A stretch of 64,000 bases of DNA from Agrilutibacter niabensis (GCF_042657165.1 NZ_JBHSNJ010000012.1:930001-994000); one strand, 5' to 3'; counted from the first letter of the stretch, positions 20,694-29,406 are shown. The notes: generated from the letters alone by a model not told the origin. Made by a program: numbers and translations.

Positions 20694-21731
20694 ATGCAGG
20701 ACCTCAACGACCTCTATTACTTCGCCGCCGTGGTCGATCATCAGGGTTTCGCAGCGGCCGAACGCGCGCTGGGCATCCCGAAGTCGCGCCTGAGCCGCCG
20801 CATCAGCCAGCTGGAAACCGACCTGGGCGTGCGCCTGCTGCAGCGTTCCACGCGCCGCTTCGCGGTCACCGAAGTCGGGCACAGCGTCTATCGCCACGCG
20901 CAGTCGATGCTGGCCGAGGCGCAGGCCGCACGTGAAGTCGTCGACCGCCTGAGCGCCGAGCCGCGTGGCGTGATCCGCGTGAGCGTGCCGGTGGGCATGG
21001 CGCAACAGCAGATGCCGAAGCTGTTGCCGGAATTCCTCGCCAAGTACCCGCAGGTGCGCGTGCAGTTGCACGTCAGCAACCGCCGCGTCGACATCATCAA
21101 TGAAGGCGTCGACGTCGCACTGCGCGTACGCACGCGACTGGACGATGACGGCAGCCTGGTGATGCGCAACTTCGGACAGATCCAGGAGCTGCTCGTCGCC
21201 AGTCCCGGCTACCTCAAGCGCATGGGCCGTCCGCAGAATCCGGACGACCTCGCCCAGCACGTCACCCTCAGCATGAACGAGGATGAAGCCCACCAGCGTT
21301 GGGAACTGCACGGCCCCAACGGCGAAGTTCGGCGCGTCGAACTCAAGCCGCGTGTGGCCGGCTTCGACTTCCCGATGTTGATGGCGCTGGCCACGCAGGG
21401 CGTGGGCATCACCATGCTGCCGGAAACCGTGTGCGCCGAAGCCGTGCGCAATGGCGAACTCGAAGTAGTGCTGCCGCAGTGGCGCCTGCCGCAGGGCATC
21501 TTCCACGCCGTCTTCGCCTCGCGCCGCGGCCTGCTGCCGGCGGTGCGCGTCTTCATCGATTTCCTGGCCGAACGCGTGCCGGCGCTGGTCGAATCCGCGC
21601 GCCTGCAGTGCGGCGATATTCCGGGCCCGTGCCCGGACGGAATCAAGAAGCCCCATGCGGCCGGGTCTGCGAAAGACGCCAAGGACAAGCCGGCGCGCAA
21701 GCCGCGCGAGCACACCGCCGAGCCGGCGTGA
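20694..21731 (+). CDS. LysR-family transcriptional regulator
   Basis: A 345-residue regulator. The N-terminal winged helix ('DLNDLYYFAAVVDHQGFAAA', 'KSRLSRRISQLETDLGVRLL') is typical, and the rest is the periplasmic-binding-like effector domain. The subgroup that starts DLNDLYYFA often controls quinone reductases or similar enzymes. The C-terminus carries an unusual hydrophilic Lys/Pro/Ala tail of about 40 residues beyond the usual 300. It is divergent from azoR and is followed by a hairpin and a tRNA gene. Confidence 0.93.
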   Translation: MQDLNDLYYFAAVVDHQGFAAAERALGIPKSRLSRRISQLETDLGVRLLQRSTRRFAVTEVGHSVYRHAQSMLAEAQAAREVVDRLSAEPRGVIRVSVPVGMAQQQMPKLLPEFLAKYPQVRVQLHVSNRRVDIINEGVDVALRVRTRLDDDGSLVMRNFGQIQELLVASPGYLKRMGRPQNPDDLAQHVTLSMNEDEAHQRWELHGPNGEVRRVELKPRVAGFDFPMLMALATQGVGITMLPETVCAEAVRNGELEVVLPQWRLPQGIFHAVFASRRGLLPAVRVFIDFLAERVPALVESARLQCGDIPGPCPDGIKKPHAAGSAKDAKDKPARKPREHTAEPA

Positions 21732-21739
21732 GAGAATGC

Positions 21740-21775
21740 GCGCCCCGTGGCCTGCTCGCGGGGCGCACAAAAAAA
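21740..21775 (+). terminator. Likely terminator of the LysR gene
   Basis: The stem GCGCCCCG / CGGGGCGC (21740-21747 with 21759-21766) is followed by an A-rich run. The T-run expected for the plus strand is absent, so its use as an intrinsic terminator is uncertain. Confidence 0.4.
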
Positions 21776-21776
21776 C

Positions 21777-21866
21777 GGAAGCGTGGCCGAGTGGTTTAAG
21801 GCAGCGGTCTTGAAAACCGCCGATGGGGAGACCCATCCGTGAGTTCGAATCTCACCGCTTCCGCCA
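21777..21866 (+). tRNA. tRNA-Ser(UGA), CCA encoded
   Basis: A 90-nt class II tRNA. The acceptor stem GGAAGCG pairs with CGCTTCC, the anticodon loop is CTTGAAA (anticodon TGA, stem GCGGT/ACCGC), the long variable arm characteristic of serine tRNAs follows, the T-loop reads TTCGAAT, and the encoded CCA ends at 21866. Its 3' end is the border between the core block on the left and the stress island on the right. Confidence 0.97.
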
Positions 21867-22334
21867 CATCTAAGCGCAAGTCTTTGAAATGAAGGCTCGT
21901 ACTGCTTTCACTTCCGTCAGGTTCCCTGCGCTGTTCCCAGCAGTTCATGGCGAGCTCGCACGATCAGCCCCGACGGTTGGAGAGTTCGGCGTTTAACGTC
22001 TCCCGATTGCCAGGATCAGACTTTCCTGCCGTTCGTACTCCTGCTTCATCAGAAGGGGCCTGGCCATCGAGGGCCGTGCGGCTTACCGCCGTACAAACTC
22101 CGCGAACTCATTCTCATGGCCCTCGAGGTATCCCCGTCATGTCTGCCGAGCAAGACACATGGCCCCGGCCGTTTCGCGGCGCAGTCACCGATAGAGGGGC
22201 GCCAATGTGACCTGCGCCCGGCCCAATGATGAGCAGGCGTCATGGCGTTATGGTTTCGTAAAACCTGGGAATAGCCGCTCGGTAGGTTGGTAAGAGCCCC
22301 TGGCCTGGTAACGAATCGACCCACGGGATTTACC
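21867..22334. other. Gene-poor spacer next to tRNA-Ser
   Basis: About 470 bp with no convincing gene. Short open frames on both strands lack ribosome sites and protein-like composition. No integrase, inverted-repeat end or second copy of the tRNA 3' end was found. It probably contains the promoter of the two-component operon that follows, but I recognise no motif. Confidence 0.4.
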
Positions 22335-23114
22335 ATGGGGCAACGCGACAGGAATTTGCACCTCATGCAAGCCGATGCCACGCGCGACCTCCCTGGCATG
22401 AAGCAGCCCCAAGTGCTCGTGGTCGACGACGACCCCGAGATCACCGCCATGCTGTCGCGTTACCTGGGAGGGCAGGGTCTCCACGTACGCATCGCGGCAG
22501 ACGGCGCCCAGCTGAGAGCGGCGATGCAGCTACCGGATTTCGACGTAGTGCTGCTGGACTTGGGCCTTCCGGATGAAGACGGCTTGGGGCTGATGCGCGA
22601 GCTCCGCAGCGTCTGGCATGGGCCAGTCATTATTGTCAGCGGCCGGGGCGAGTCCGTTGAGCGCGTGGTCGGGCTGGAGCTTGGTGCAGACGACTACGTC
22701 AGCAAGCCATTCGATCTGCGGGAACTGCTGGCACGCATCCGATCAGTGCTCCGGCGTGCCCAACCCGCGCCAACGGCGCCGCCGCGGACGGATGGCAACA
22801 GGTTTTCCTTCGATGGCATGCAATTGGACGCAGCTGCACGCCAACTGCGCGGGCGCGACGGTGAGGACATCAACCTGACTGGTGGAGAGTTCGAAATGCT
22901 CCAGGTACTGCTCGAGCATTCCCAGCGCGTCCTCTCGCGGGACCAACTGATGAATGCAGTACACGGACGCGACTCCGGTCCGTTCGACCGCTCGGTTGAT
23001 ATGCAGATCGGCCGCTTGCGTCGCAAGGTAGAACTGGATCCGGCCAATCCGCGCCTGATCAAGGCTGTCCGCGGGGCAGGGTATTTGTTTGCCGGCAAGG
23101 TCCAGCGCGGCTAA
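22335..23114 (+). CDS. OmpR-family response regulator
   Basis: A DNA-binding response regulator: receiver domain (VLVVDDDPE; phospho-acceptor Asp in 'VVLLDLGLPDEDG'; Thr/Ser position 'IVSGRGE'; Lys in 'YVSKPFDLRELLARI') and a C-terminal OmpR winged helix ending 'LIKAVRGAGYLFAG'. Three in-frame starts are possible (22335, 22365, 22398). The last (MKQPQVLVVDDD) places the phospho-Asp at residue 54, the usual distance, while 22365 has AGGAA upstream. The stop is 5 bp before the sensor-kinase start, so the two form an operon. Confidence 0.9.
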   Translation: MGQRDRNLHLMQADATRDLPGMKQPQVLVVDDDPEITAMLSRYLGGQGLHVRIAADGAQLRAAMQLPDFDVVLLDLGLPDEDGLGLMRELRSVWHGPVIIVSGRGESVERVVGLELGADDYVSKPFDLRELLARIRSVLRRAQPAPTAPPRTDGNRFSFDGMQLDAAARQLRGRDGEDINLTGGEFEMLQVLLEHSQRVLSRDQLMNAVHGRDSGPFDRSVDMQIGRLRRKVELDPANPRLIKAVRGAGYLFAGKVQRG

Positions 23115-23119
23115 CCCAG

Positions 23120-25093
23120 ATGGCCATGTTTCCGCAGCTGTTCGAGTCGGTGCCCGATGCGCTGATCATCGTGGACCAGGACGGCCGTATTGTGCTTGCC
23201 AACGAGAATGCGGCACGTCTCTTCGGATATCTCCCGGAAGGACTGACGGGGTTATCCGTCGACGACCTGGTTCCGGCGGAGGTGCGCGAGCGACATCGCA
23301 CACATAGAAGCGGATACATGCAGTACCCCCGTGTCCGGCCCATGGGCAGCGGTGGTATGACCCTGGTAGGACAACGTCGGGATGGCCAGCAATTTCCCGT
23401 GGAAATCGCGTTGAGCCCGCTGGAGGCCGACGAGGGGGCTCATTATCTCGCCTCAGTGCGTGACATCTCTGAGACGCAGCTGGCGCACCAGGCGCTCGTT
23501 CGCGCCCGCTACGATGCCGTCGTAGCTCGCATAGGGCAGATGGCCCTGGCATCGACGGACGATAGTGTCGTCAACAACCTGCCAGCCCTATTGGCGGAAG
23601 TCCTTCAGCTGCCCGCCGTGGCCGTCGTGATCATGCGCGGTGATGAGCCGGTGATGCGCGCTGCCGTGGGAATGCAGGCCATTGTGGCCAGCAACCCGGA
23701 GTGGTGGGTGGTCGCAGAGGGACCGCTGGAAGCGGCAATGAGGAGCGGCAGCCCGCTTGTAGTTGATGACGGCGCATCGAGCGCGCCACCGGGTTGGCCG
23801 TCCTCAGCGGCGAGCGGTGTGATCGTGCCATTGCTTGATCGTGATCGTGCAATGGGCGTGTTGCTGGCGCTCACGGATCAGCCGCGCCGCTTCGACCACG
23901 ATGCGTTGCAGTTGCTGCAAACCGTAGGGAATCTGATTTCCTCTCTGGTGCAGCGTCGGCGTACCGAGGAACAGCTCGCGCACGCACAGCGCCTGGATGC
24001 GATTGGCCAGATGACCGGCGGGGTGGCACATGATTTCAATAATCTGCTGACGGTGGTGTCCGGCAGCCTGCAGCTGCTGGAGTGCGAGTACGAGAGCCAG
24101 TCCGGGGCTCAGGACATCATCAGCAGTGCGCTGCGGTCCGTCGAACGCGGTTCGGAGCTGACTTCCAAGCTATTGGCGTTCGCACGACGCCAACACCTCG
24201 CCCCGCGCCCGGTCGAGCCAGCCTCGCTGCTGAGCGATCTGGAGCTGATGTTACGCAGCACGCTCGGCGATGCGATCAAGCTTAAAATCGATTGCCCGCC
24301 TGGCCTGCCGTCCGTATTCGCGGATCCATCACAGCTGGATAGCGCGTTGGTCAATCTGGCCCTCAATGCACGCGACGCACTTCCGCAAGGAGGCGCAATT
24401 ACGATCAGGGCCCGCGAACAGTGGGTTACCGCCGATCCCACACGACCAGAACAGCGGCCAGGGCACTACATCGCTTTTTCCGTAGCCGATACCGGACGGG
24501 GCATGAGCCCGGAGGTTCTGGCTCGCGCGTTCGAACCCTTCTTCACTACGAAGGCCATCGGGCGAGGAAGTGGACTAGGACTCAGCATGGTCTACGGCTT
24601 TGTCAAACAAAGCGACGGCCATCTGCGTATCGAAAGCGAGCCTGGGCATGGCACACAGGTAGAGCTCTTTCTCCCAATCGCGACCGGTGAGCAGCTCCTG
24701 GAGCCGACGCCCAGATTGACCGCTGCGCACGGTTCGGAAACTGTTCTGGTGGTCGAGGACGAACAGGAAGTGCGCAACATCGCCGCCGCGTTCCTTCGTT
24801 CCCTCAAGTATCACGTCATCGCCGTTGGCAGCGCCACCGAAGCACTCGAGCAGTTGGCCGCCAACGACAACATCGCGTTGCTTTTTAGCGATGTCATGCT
24901 GGGGGGTGGGATGAACGGTATCGAGCTGGCCCAGGCGGCACGATCGCTACGACCGCAGCTGGGCGTGTTGCTGACCTCCGGCTACGACGAGCCGGGCTCG
25001 GCAGCGTCTTCGGCGCCAAGTTTTGAGCTGTTGCGAAAGCCTTACCGAAGGGAGCAGCTTGGGGCCGCAATCCGACGCAACCTGCAGGGTTAG
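23120..25093 (+). CDS. Hybrid sensor histidine kinase (PAS-GAF-HisKA-HATPase-REC)
   Basis: A 657-residue cytosolic kinase without membrane segments. Domains in order: PAS (about 3-120, 'PDALIIVDQDGRIVLAN'), GAF-like (about 140-285), dimerisation/phosphoacceptor with His304 in 'GGVAHDFNNLL', HATPase (about 405-520, N box 'LVNLALNARDAL', 'ADTGRGMSP', 'GSGLGLSMVYGF') and a C-terminal receiver with Asp591 in 'LLFSDVMLGG'. The soluble PAS/GAF input suggests an intracellular redox, gas or ligand signal; no haem ligand can be read from sequence. It is cotranscribed with the OmpR-type regulator just upstream. Confidence 0.92.
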   Translation: MAMFPQLFESVPDALIIVDQDGRIVLANENAARLFGYLPEGLTGLSVDDLVPAEVRERHRTHRSGYMQYPRVRPMGSGGMTLVGQRRDGQQFPVEIALSPLEADEGAHYLASVRDISETQLAHQALVRARYDAVVARIGQMALASTDDSVVNNLPALLAEVLQLPAVAVVIMRGDEPVMRAAVGMQAIVASNPEWWVVAEGPLEAAMRSGSPLVVDDGASSAPPGWPSSAASGVIVPLLDRDRAMGVLLALTDQPRRFDHDALQLLQTVGNLISSLVQRRRTEEQLAHAQRLDAIGQMTGGVAHDFNNLLTVVSGSLQLLECEYESQSGAQDIISSALRSVERGSELTSKLLAFARRQHLAPRPVEPASLLSDLELMLRSTLGDAIKLKIDCPPGLPSVFADPSQLDSALVNLALNARDALPQGGAITIRAREQWVTADPTRPEQRPGHYIAFSVADTGRGMSPEVLARAFEPFFTTKAIGRGSGLGLSMVYGFVKQSDGHLRIESEPGHGTQVELFLPIATGEQLLEPTPRLTAAHGSETVLVVEDEQEVRNIAAAFLRSLKYHVIAVGSATEALEQLAANDNIALLFSDVMLGGGMNGIELAQAARSLRPQLGVLLTSGYDEPGSAASSAPSFELLRKPYRREQLGAAIRRNLQG

Positions 25094-25122
25094 AGTGTCG
25101 ACCGGACCGCAACGTAGCTCGG

Positions 25123-25827
25123 TCAATCACCGGCCAGCAGGGCCCGCAATGCAGTGGGATTCTCGATGCGAATCTCGCGTCCATCGACATTGATCAGCCC
25201 GGCCGACGCCAATCGCGAGAGCGCTCGAGTCACTGTTTCCAGCTGCAGTGCGAGGAAATTGCCCAGTTCGGCCCGTGTCATGCGGAGCAGGAGATGGCGG
25301 GCGCTAAAACCTAGTGAAGCGAACCGCGTGGCCAGATCCAGCAAGAACGCTGCTACCCGTTGCTCGGCGCTGAGGGTGCCCAGGGCGAGCATCCAGCGCC
25401 AATCGCGGCGGATTTCGTTAGCCAGCATGGCCGTAACGTGCGGAAGGAGTTCGGGCGTCCGCCGCAATTCGGCAAGCGGCAGCTCCCAGATTTCACATGT
25501 GTCGAGCGCTATGGCGTCGCAGGCATAGGATGGCATGTCGAAAGAGTCGATCCCAAGGAGATCACCACGCAAGTGGAACCCGGTGATTTTTTCCCGGCCG
25601 TCCTCACTGAGGATGCACGTCTTGAAGAAGCCGGCATGAATAAGGAAGAGCGAATGGCAGGGCTGTCCGGTCCGGAACAGCACCTGCTTTCGCTGCACGC
25701 GGCGGCGCTGTACTGGCAAGTTTCGCAATAGCGATTCCAGGTCCTGTAGGCATGGCGACGGCTCGGCAGACGGGATCGATTCGGGGAGCAGGGCGGCATC
25801 ACCTGGCGAGGCTGAGGTATCGAACAT
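25123..25827 (-). CDS. Crp/Fnr-family transcriptional regulator
   Basis: A 234-residue regulator with a cNMP-type beta-roll sensor (about 45-125) and a C-terminal helix-turn-helix. The recognition helix reads 'LETVTRALSRL' with E197 and R201 in the positions that in E. coli FNR (ETISR) read the TTGAT half-site. The N-terminal CxxC...C cluster that holds the FNR iron-sulfur cluster is absent: only isolated cysteines occur at 26, 57, 71, 103 and 111. It may therefore sense through another ligand or be controlled by expression, like FixK-type proteins. A GGAGG ribosome site supports the start at 25827. It is the likely reader of the island's palindromes. Confidence 0.9.
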   Translation of the reverse strand: MFDTSASPGDAALLPESIPSAEPSPCLQDLESLLRNLPVQRRRVQRKQVLFRTGQPCHSLFLIHAGFFKTCILSEDGREKITGFHLRGDLLGIDSFDMPSYACDAIALDTCEIWELPLAELRRTPELLPHVTAMLANEIRRDWRWMLALGTLSAEQRVAAFLLDLATRFASLGFSARHLLLRMTRAELGNFLALQLETVTRALSRLASAGLINVDGREIRIENPTALRALLAGD

Positions 25828-25947
25828 GGCGGCGAACCTCCTCGGATTCAGGTTCCACGCTAGTCCAGCAGTTACCCACGACGACGTTGCGGAGGTAACG
25901 GTCAGTAACACCTTGTAACGAGGGCGGAGTCCTGTCGACAGCTGGTG

Positions 25948-25961
25948 TTGATTACGATCAA
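25948..25961. promoter_or_regulatory. Fnr-type box upstream of MBL exonuclease and of the Crp/Fnr gene
   Basis: TTGATTACGATCAA is a perfect TTGAT-N4-ATCAA dyad in the divergent spacer. Centred 41.5 bp before a start site, it would place transcription of the right-hand gene at about 25996. It is 121 bp from the regulator's start, so autoregulation is possible. Confidence 0.75.
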
Positions 25962-26009
25962 GGCACCTTTCCGCCCGAAAGCCCATCCTGTGGGAAGCCC
26001 CGGACTTGG

Positions 26010-27422
26010 ATGGTTCTGATGAACGTGCCTGATGCGGTTACCCAGCCATCCTCCTTCCGCCTGACATTCCTCGGCGCCAACACGACGGTGACCGGGTCGC
26101 GCTACCTGGTCGAAGCCGGGAAGTCCCGCGTGCTGGTCGATTGCGGGCTGTTCCAAGGCTACAAGCCGCTGCGCTTGCGCAATTGGGCGCCGTTCCCGGT
26201 GGATCCGTCATCCATCGATGCAGTGGTGCTCACACATGCGCACCTGGATCACAGCGGCTACTTGCCGCGATTGATCCGGAGCGGCTTTGGCGGGTCTGCG
26301 TGGTGCACTCCGGCTACGCGTGACCTATGCGAAATCCTGCTGCCCGACTCGGGTCACCTGCTACAGGAAGAAGCGGGTTACGCCAATCGCAAGGGAACCT
26401 CGAAACACCATCCCGCCGAAGCGCTCTATACCGAAGATGACGCCCGCCGCAGTCTGCGGCAGCTGCGAGCGACTCCGTTTACGCAACCCTTCGAGCCTGT
26501 TCCTGGCCTCGTCACGACGTTGCAGCCCCAAGGACACATTCTGGGGGCGGCAGCGGTGACGATGAACTATCAGGGCCACCGCATCACCTTCAGTGGCGAC
26601 GTCGGGCGATCAGGCGATCCCGTAATGCGGGCGCCGGCACCACTTGTCGAATCCGACTGGGTAGTCATCGAGTCGACTTACGGCAATCGCCGGCATCCAC
26701 CCCTTTCGCTGGATCTGGAACTGGGCAACTCGCTGAGCCGTGTGATCGCTCGTGGTGGCGTGGCGGTCATTCCGGCTTTCGCCGTCGGCCGTGCGCAACT
26801 GCTGTTGAGCGTCATTGCCAACCTCCAGACACGCGGTGTGCTGCCGGGTGTCCCCGTCTATCTCAACAGCCCGATGGCATCCGACGTAACCACTCTGTAC
26901 GGGCGCTACCGCGACGAGCACCGGATGAGTGAAGCCGCGCTGCAGGCGCTCAAGCATACGACCCGTATCATCAACAGCGTGGAGGAGTCGAAAGCGCTGA
27001 ATCGACGGAAGGGGCCGATGATTATCGTCGCCGCTAGCGGCATGGCCACAGGTGGACGTGTACTGCACCACTTGATCGCCTTCGCGTCGGACCCGCGCAA
27101 CATGATTCTCCTGTCCGGCTTCCAGGCGGGCGGCACCCGCGGAGCAGCTTTGGCCCGGGGCGACACGACGGTGCGGATCTACGGCGAGGACGTTCCCGTC
27201 CGTGCGGAGGTTGTTCAGCTGGGCGCGGCTTCTGCCCATGCCGACGCCGATGAGCTCATCGCCTGGCTGCGAACGGCACCGCGTCCTCCGAGCGGCGTCT
27301 TCATCACGCATGGAGAGCCAGATGCGGCCGACGCATTGCGGCTCCGCATTCAGCGCGAGCTGCAATGGAGGGTTCAAGTGCCTGAGTACCTCCAGCAGGT
27401 CGATCTGAATCTGCCAGCGTAA
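26010..27422 (+). CDS. MBL-fold/beta-CASP RNA-processing exonuclease family protein
   Basis: A 470-residue metallo-beta-lactamase protein with a beta-CASP insert, the architecture of RNase J/CPSF-73 type nucleases. It has the metal motif HAHLDH (76-81), a further ligand Asp in 'FSGDVGRSGDP', the CASP region ('PVYLNSPMASDVTTLY') and the C-terminal 'SAHADADELIAWL'. Such proteins occur in stress clusters of many proteobacteria; the RNA substrate is unknown. ATG codons at 26010 and 26019 are both possible. The upstream Fnr-type box suggests low-oxygen expression. Confidence 0.9.
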   Translation: MVLMNVPDAVTQPSSFRLTFLGANTTVTGSRYLVEAGKSRVLVDCGLFQGYKPLRLRNWAPFPVDPSSIDAVVLTHAHLDHSGYLPRLIRSGFGGSAWCTPATRDLCEILLPDSGHLLQEEAGYANRKGTSKHHPAEALYTEDDARRSLRQLRATPFTQPFEPVPGLVTTLQPQGHILGAAAVTMNYQGHRITFSGDVGRSGDPVMRAPAPLVESDWVVIESTYGNRRHPPLSLDLELGNSLSRVIARGGVAVIPAFAVGRAQLLLSVIANLQTRGVLPGVPVYLNSPMASDVTTLYGRYRDEHRMSEAALQALKHTTRIINSVEESKALNRRKGPMIIVAASGMATGGRVLHHLIAFASDPRNMILLSGFQAGGTRGAALARGDTTVRIYGEDVPVRAEVVQLGAASAHADADELIAWLRTAPRPPSGVFITHGEPDAADALRLRIQRELQWRVQVPEYLQQVDLNLPA

Positions 27423-27437
27423 AGTACGTGCATATTG

Positions 27438-27451
27438 TTGATCGGGATCAA
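27438..27451. promoter_or_regulatory. Fnr-type box of the CBS gene
   Basis: TTGATCGGGATCAA is a perfect dyad whose centre lies 61 bp before the CBS-protein ATG. That fits activation from -41.5 with a 20-base leader. Confidence 0.8.
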
Positions 27452-27505
27452 CTAGGCCCGCTGCGCTGCGGCAGAGAATTGACTCGCTAGCGCCCAGGAG
27501 GCCCC

Positions 27506-27949
27506 ATGCGCATCGACGATATCTGCTCGTCCAAGGTTGAATACATCAGCCTCAACGCATCCGCCCGCGCTGCGGCGGGAATGATGCACGAATCCCGTGT
27601 TGGCACACTCGTCGTGCTGGCACGTAACGGGGCAACGCCGATTGGCATCTTGACCGATCGCGACCTGGTGCTGAAGGTGCTTGCAAAAGGCGTGTCCGCG
27701 GAAGCGGTTTCCGTCGCCGACGTGATGACCAAAGACGTCGGCACGTGCAAAGGCAGCCAGGAGCTGTTCGATGCCGTCCAGATCATGCACCGCTATGGCG
27801 TGCGCCGGCTCCCTGTAGTGAACGAGGACGGTGCTGCGATAGGCCTGGTTTCTGCAGACGATATCTATTCGGCGCTGGCGACCCACATGCGAGAGCTCAG
27901 CCAGGCCATGCTGCGTGAACAGATCCATGAGTTGGAGGCATTCCCGTAA
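27506..27949 (+). CDS. CBS-domain pair protein
   Basis: A 147-residue protein made of two CBS domains (about 1-62 and 72-132; 'PIGILTDRDLVLKVLAKG' and 'RRLPVVNEDGAAIGLVSADD'), forming a Bateman module that binds adenine nucleotides. It has no catalytic domain, so it is a stand-alone energy sensor or adaptor. The same layout occurs in mycobacterial Hrp1 of the dormancy regulon. A strong AGGAGG precedes the ATG. The flavodoxin gene follows after 23 bp and probably shares the Fnr-box promoter. Confidence 0.9.
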   Translation: MRIDDICSSKVEYISLNASARAAAGMMHESRVGTLVVLARNGATPIGILTDRDLVLKVLAKGVSAEAVSVADVMTKDVGTCKGSQELFDAVQIMHRYGVRRLPVVNEDGAAIGLVSADDIYSALATHMRELSQAMLREQIHELEAFP

Positions 27950-27972
27950 GGACGCGGCGAACGAGAGCCACC

Positions 27973-28446
27973 ATGAGCCGGATCCTGATCATGTTTTTTT
28001 CAATGGGTGGCCACACCAGGCGACTCGCGGAAGAGATTCGCTCAGCTACTGGTGCGGATATCGAGGAGATCATTGAGCTGCACCCGCGCGAGGGAGCCTG
28101 GGGAATGCTGCGCGCCTTGTGGGACGCATCGTTGCGCCGCAAATCTGGCGTGCTGGAAGCAAAGCACAACCCGGTCGACTACGATCTGCTGGTGTTGGGC
28201 GGTCCGATCTGGGCCCGCCATTTGGCCGCACCTGTGCGGACGTTCGCGGAGCAGTACGGGTCTCGGGCGAAGCGAGTCGCGTTCTTCTGCACGGAAGGCA
28301 AACAAGGCGCCGACACGGCCTTTGCCGACCTGGAGAAGTTGTGCCAACACAAACCATTGGCCACATTGACAGTGGATGCCCAGCATCTGGCGCCGGCAGG
28401 CCATCGATCCGACCTGGGTCGTTTCGTCGCCTGCCTGAGACGTTAA
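27973..28446 (+). CDS. Flavodoxin-family protein
   Basis: A 157-residue flavodoxin fold. The FMN phosphate loop is 'FFSMGGHTRRLAEEI' near the start, 'YDLLVLGGPIWARHLAAPV' provides the second loop, and 'VAFFCTEGKQG' the third. It could shuttle electrons or act as a small quinone reductase; the partner is not evident. It lies in an operon with the CBS protein and is convergent with the DUF6868-like membrane protein. Confidence 0.85.
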   Translation: MSRILIMFFSMGGHTRRLAEEIRSATGADIEEIIELHPREGAWGMLRALWDASLRRKSGVLEAKHNPVDYDLLVLGGPIWARHLAAPVRTFAEQYGSRAKRVAFFCTEGKQGADTAFADLEKLCQHKPLATLTVDAQHLAPAGHRSDLGRFVACLRR

Positions 28447-28500
28447 GAGACTGCCGGGGGACAAGCGATGGGATAGGTGCTGCGGCAGCGGGCTTGCGTC

Positions 28501-28746
28501 TTACCACTGCAGAATGAGCAGCACCAGCAATGGCACGATGAGGAAGAACCAGATAGCCAGCTTGTAGAAGCCGAACCAGAGGTAAAGAATTGCATCGAAA
28601 GTCGCCTGCTCCAGATTGAACCAGCGGCGATGCAGCCGGTACATCCAGTGTCGAGCGAAAACAAAAGCGGCGAAAAAGAGCAGGAGTAGGCCGTAGTTGA
28701 GTGCGGCGCTCCATAGCAGGAAGGACTTCAGGAACTCGGTTTCCAT
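28501..28746 (-). CDS. Small two-helix membrane protein (DUF6868-like)
   Basis: An 81-residue protein with two hydrophobic helices (about 13-30 and 60-79) around a basic loop 'RHWMYRLHRRWFNL'. I recall this pattern as the DUF6868 family, function unknown. It starts 10 bp after the GNAT stop, so it is the second gene of that unit and presumably shares its Fnr-box promoter. Confidence 0.75.
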   Translation of the reverse strand: METEFLKSFLLWSAALNYGLLLLFFAAFVFARHWMYRLHRRWFNLEQATFDAILYLWFGFYKLAIWFFLIVPLLVLLILQW

Positions 28747-28756
28747 TGGGCTCCAC

Positions 28757-29311
28757 TCACAGATCGATCTCGTGGATGATCTGGCTGGCGTCGTCGGGGT
28801 CTACACGAGCGCGGAACCCGAGGTGGCTTGAAAGGTCTCGCATCTGGACGTTCTCGGCGGAGACGATGGACATCATCGTGCGTATCCCGCGGGCTCGCGC
28901 GACTTCCATCAGATGCTTCATCAGCAGGGTGCCGAGCCCCTTCTGCTGCCATTCGTCGCTGACCGTGACCGCGCATTCGCAGGTTCTGCCTTCCTTGTCG
29001 GTGCTGTAGCGGCTCACACCGACAATCCGTTCGTGCGAGTCCTCCCGGACGACGGCCACGAACGCCACTTCATGGACGTAGTCGATGTCGGTGAACTGCT
29101 CGATCATCTGCTCGCTTGGGCTCTTGACGGCGCCCAGGAAACGGTAGCGACGAGCCTGCGCCGATAGCCCCTCGATGAAGCCGCGTTCGGCAGCGCCATC
29201 CTCCTTGTTGATCGGACGAATGAGCACCTGGCTATGGTCGTGCAGTGTCTCTGACCAGCGCGGATACTCCGGGCCGGCCGATGGGCGAAAGACAAGGGGT
29301 GTGCTCTTCAT
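28757..29311 (-). CDS. GNAT-family N-acetyltransferase, first copy
   Basis: A 184-residue acetyltransferase. The acetyl-CoA loop is 'DEWQQKGLGTLLMKHLMEVA' (Q/R-x-x-G-x-G/A type) near residue 130. A family-specific N-terminal motif 'GPEYPRWSETL' precedes the fold and recurs in the second copy at 36575. Targets may be lysine residues of metabolic enzymes, but this is not shown. I chose 29311 because the next in-frame ATG at 29380 falls inside the Fnr box. It heads a unit with the small membrane protein. Confidence 0.88.
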   Translation of the reverse strand: MKSTPLVFRPSAGPEYPRWSETLHDHSQVLIRPINKEDGAAERGFIEGLSAQARRYRFLGAVKSPSEQMIEQFTDIDYVHEVAFVAVVREDSHERIVGVSRYSTDKEGRTCECAVTVSDEWQQKGLGTLLMKHLMEVARARGIRTMMSIVSAENVQMRDLSSHLGFRARVDPDDASQIIHEIDL

Positions 29312-29366
29312 GGCGGCATTCCATGGTGAACCTGGTCCAGCTTGGGCAATCGCCCGCATCCGGTCG

Positions 29367-29380
29367 TTGATGCATATCAA
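29367..29380. promoter_or_regulatory. Fnr-type box of the first GNAT gene
   Basis: TTGATGCATATCAA is a perfect dyad, centre 62 bp before the GNAT start at 29311. Confidence 0.8.
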
Positions 29381-29406
29381 CGCTTGTTCACGGCAAACAG
29401 CGCCGG

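Noticed and set aside
21947..22450. Small open frames on both strands in the spacer next to tRNA-Ser
   Set aside because: No ribosome site and low-complexity composition, and one frame overlaps the response-regulator start on the other strand.
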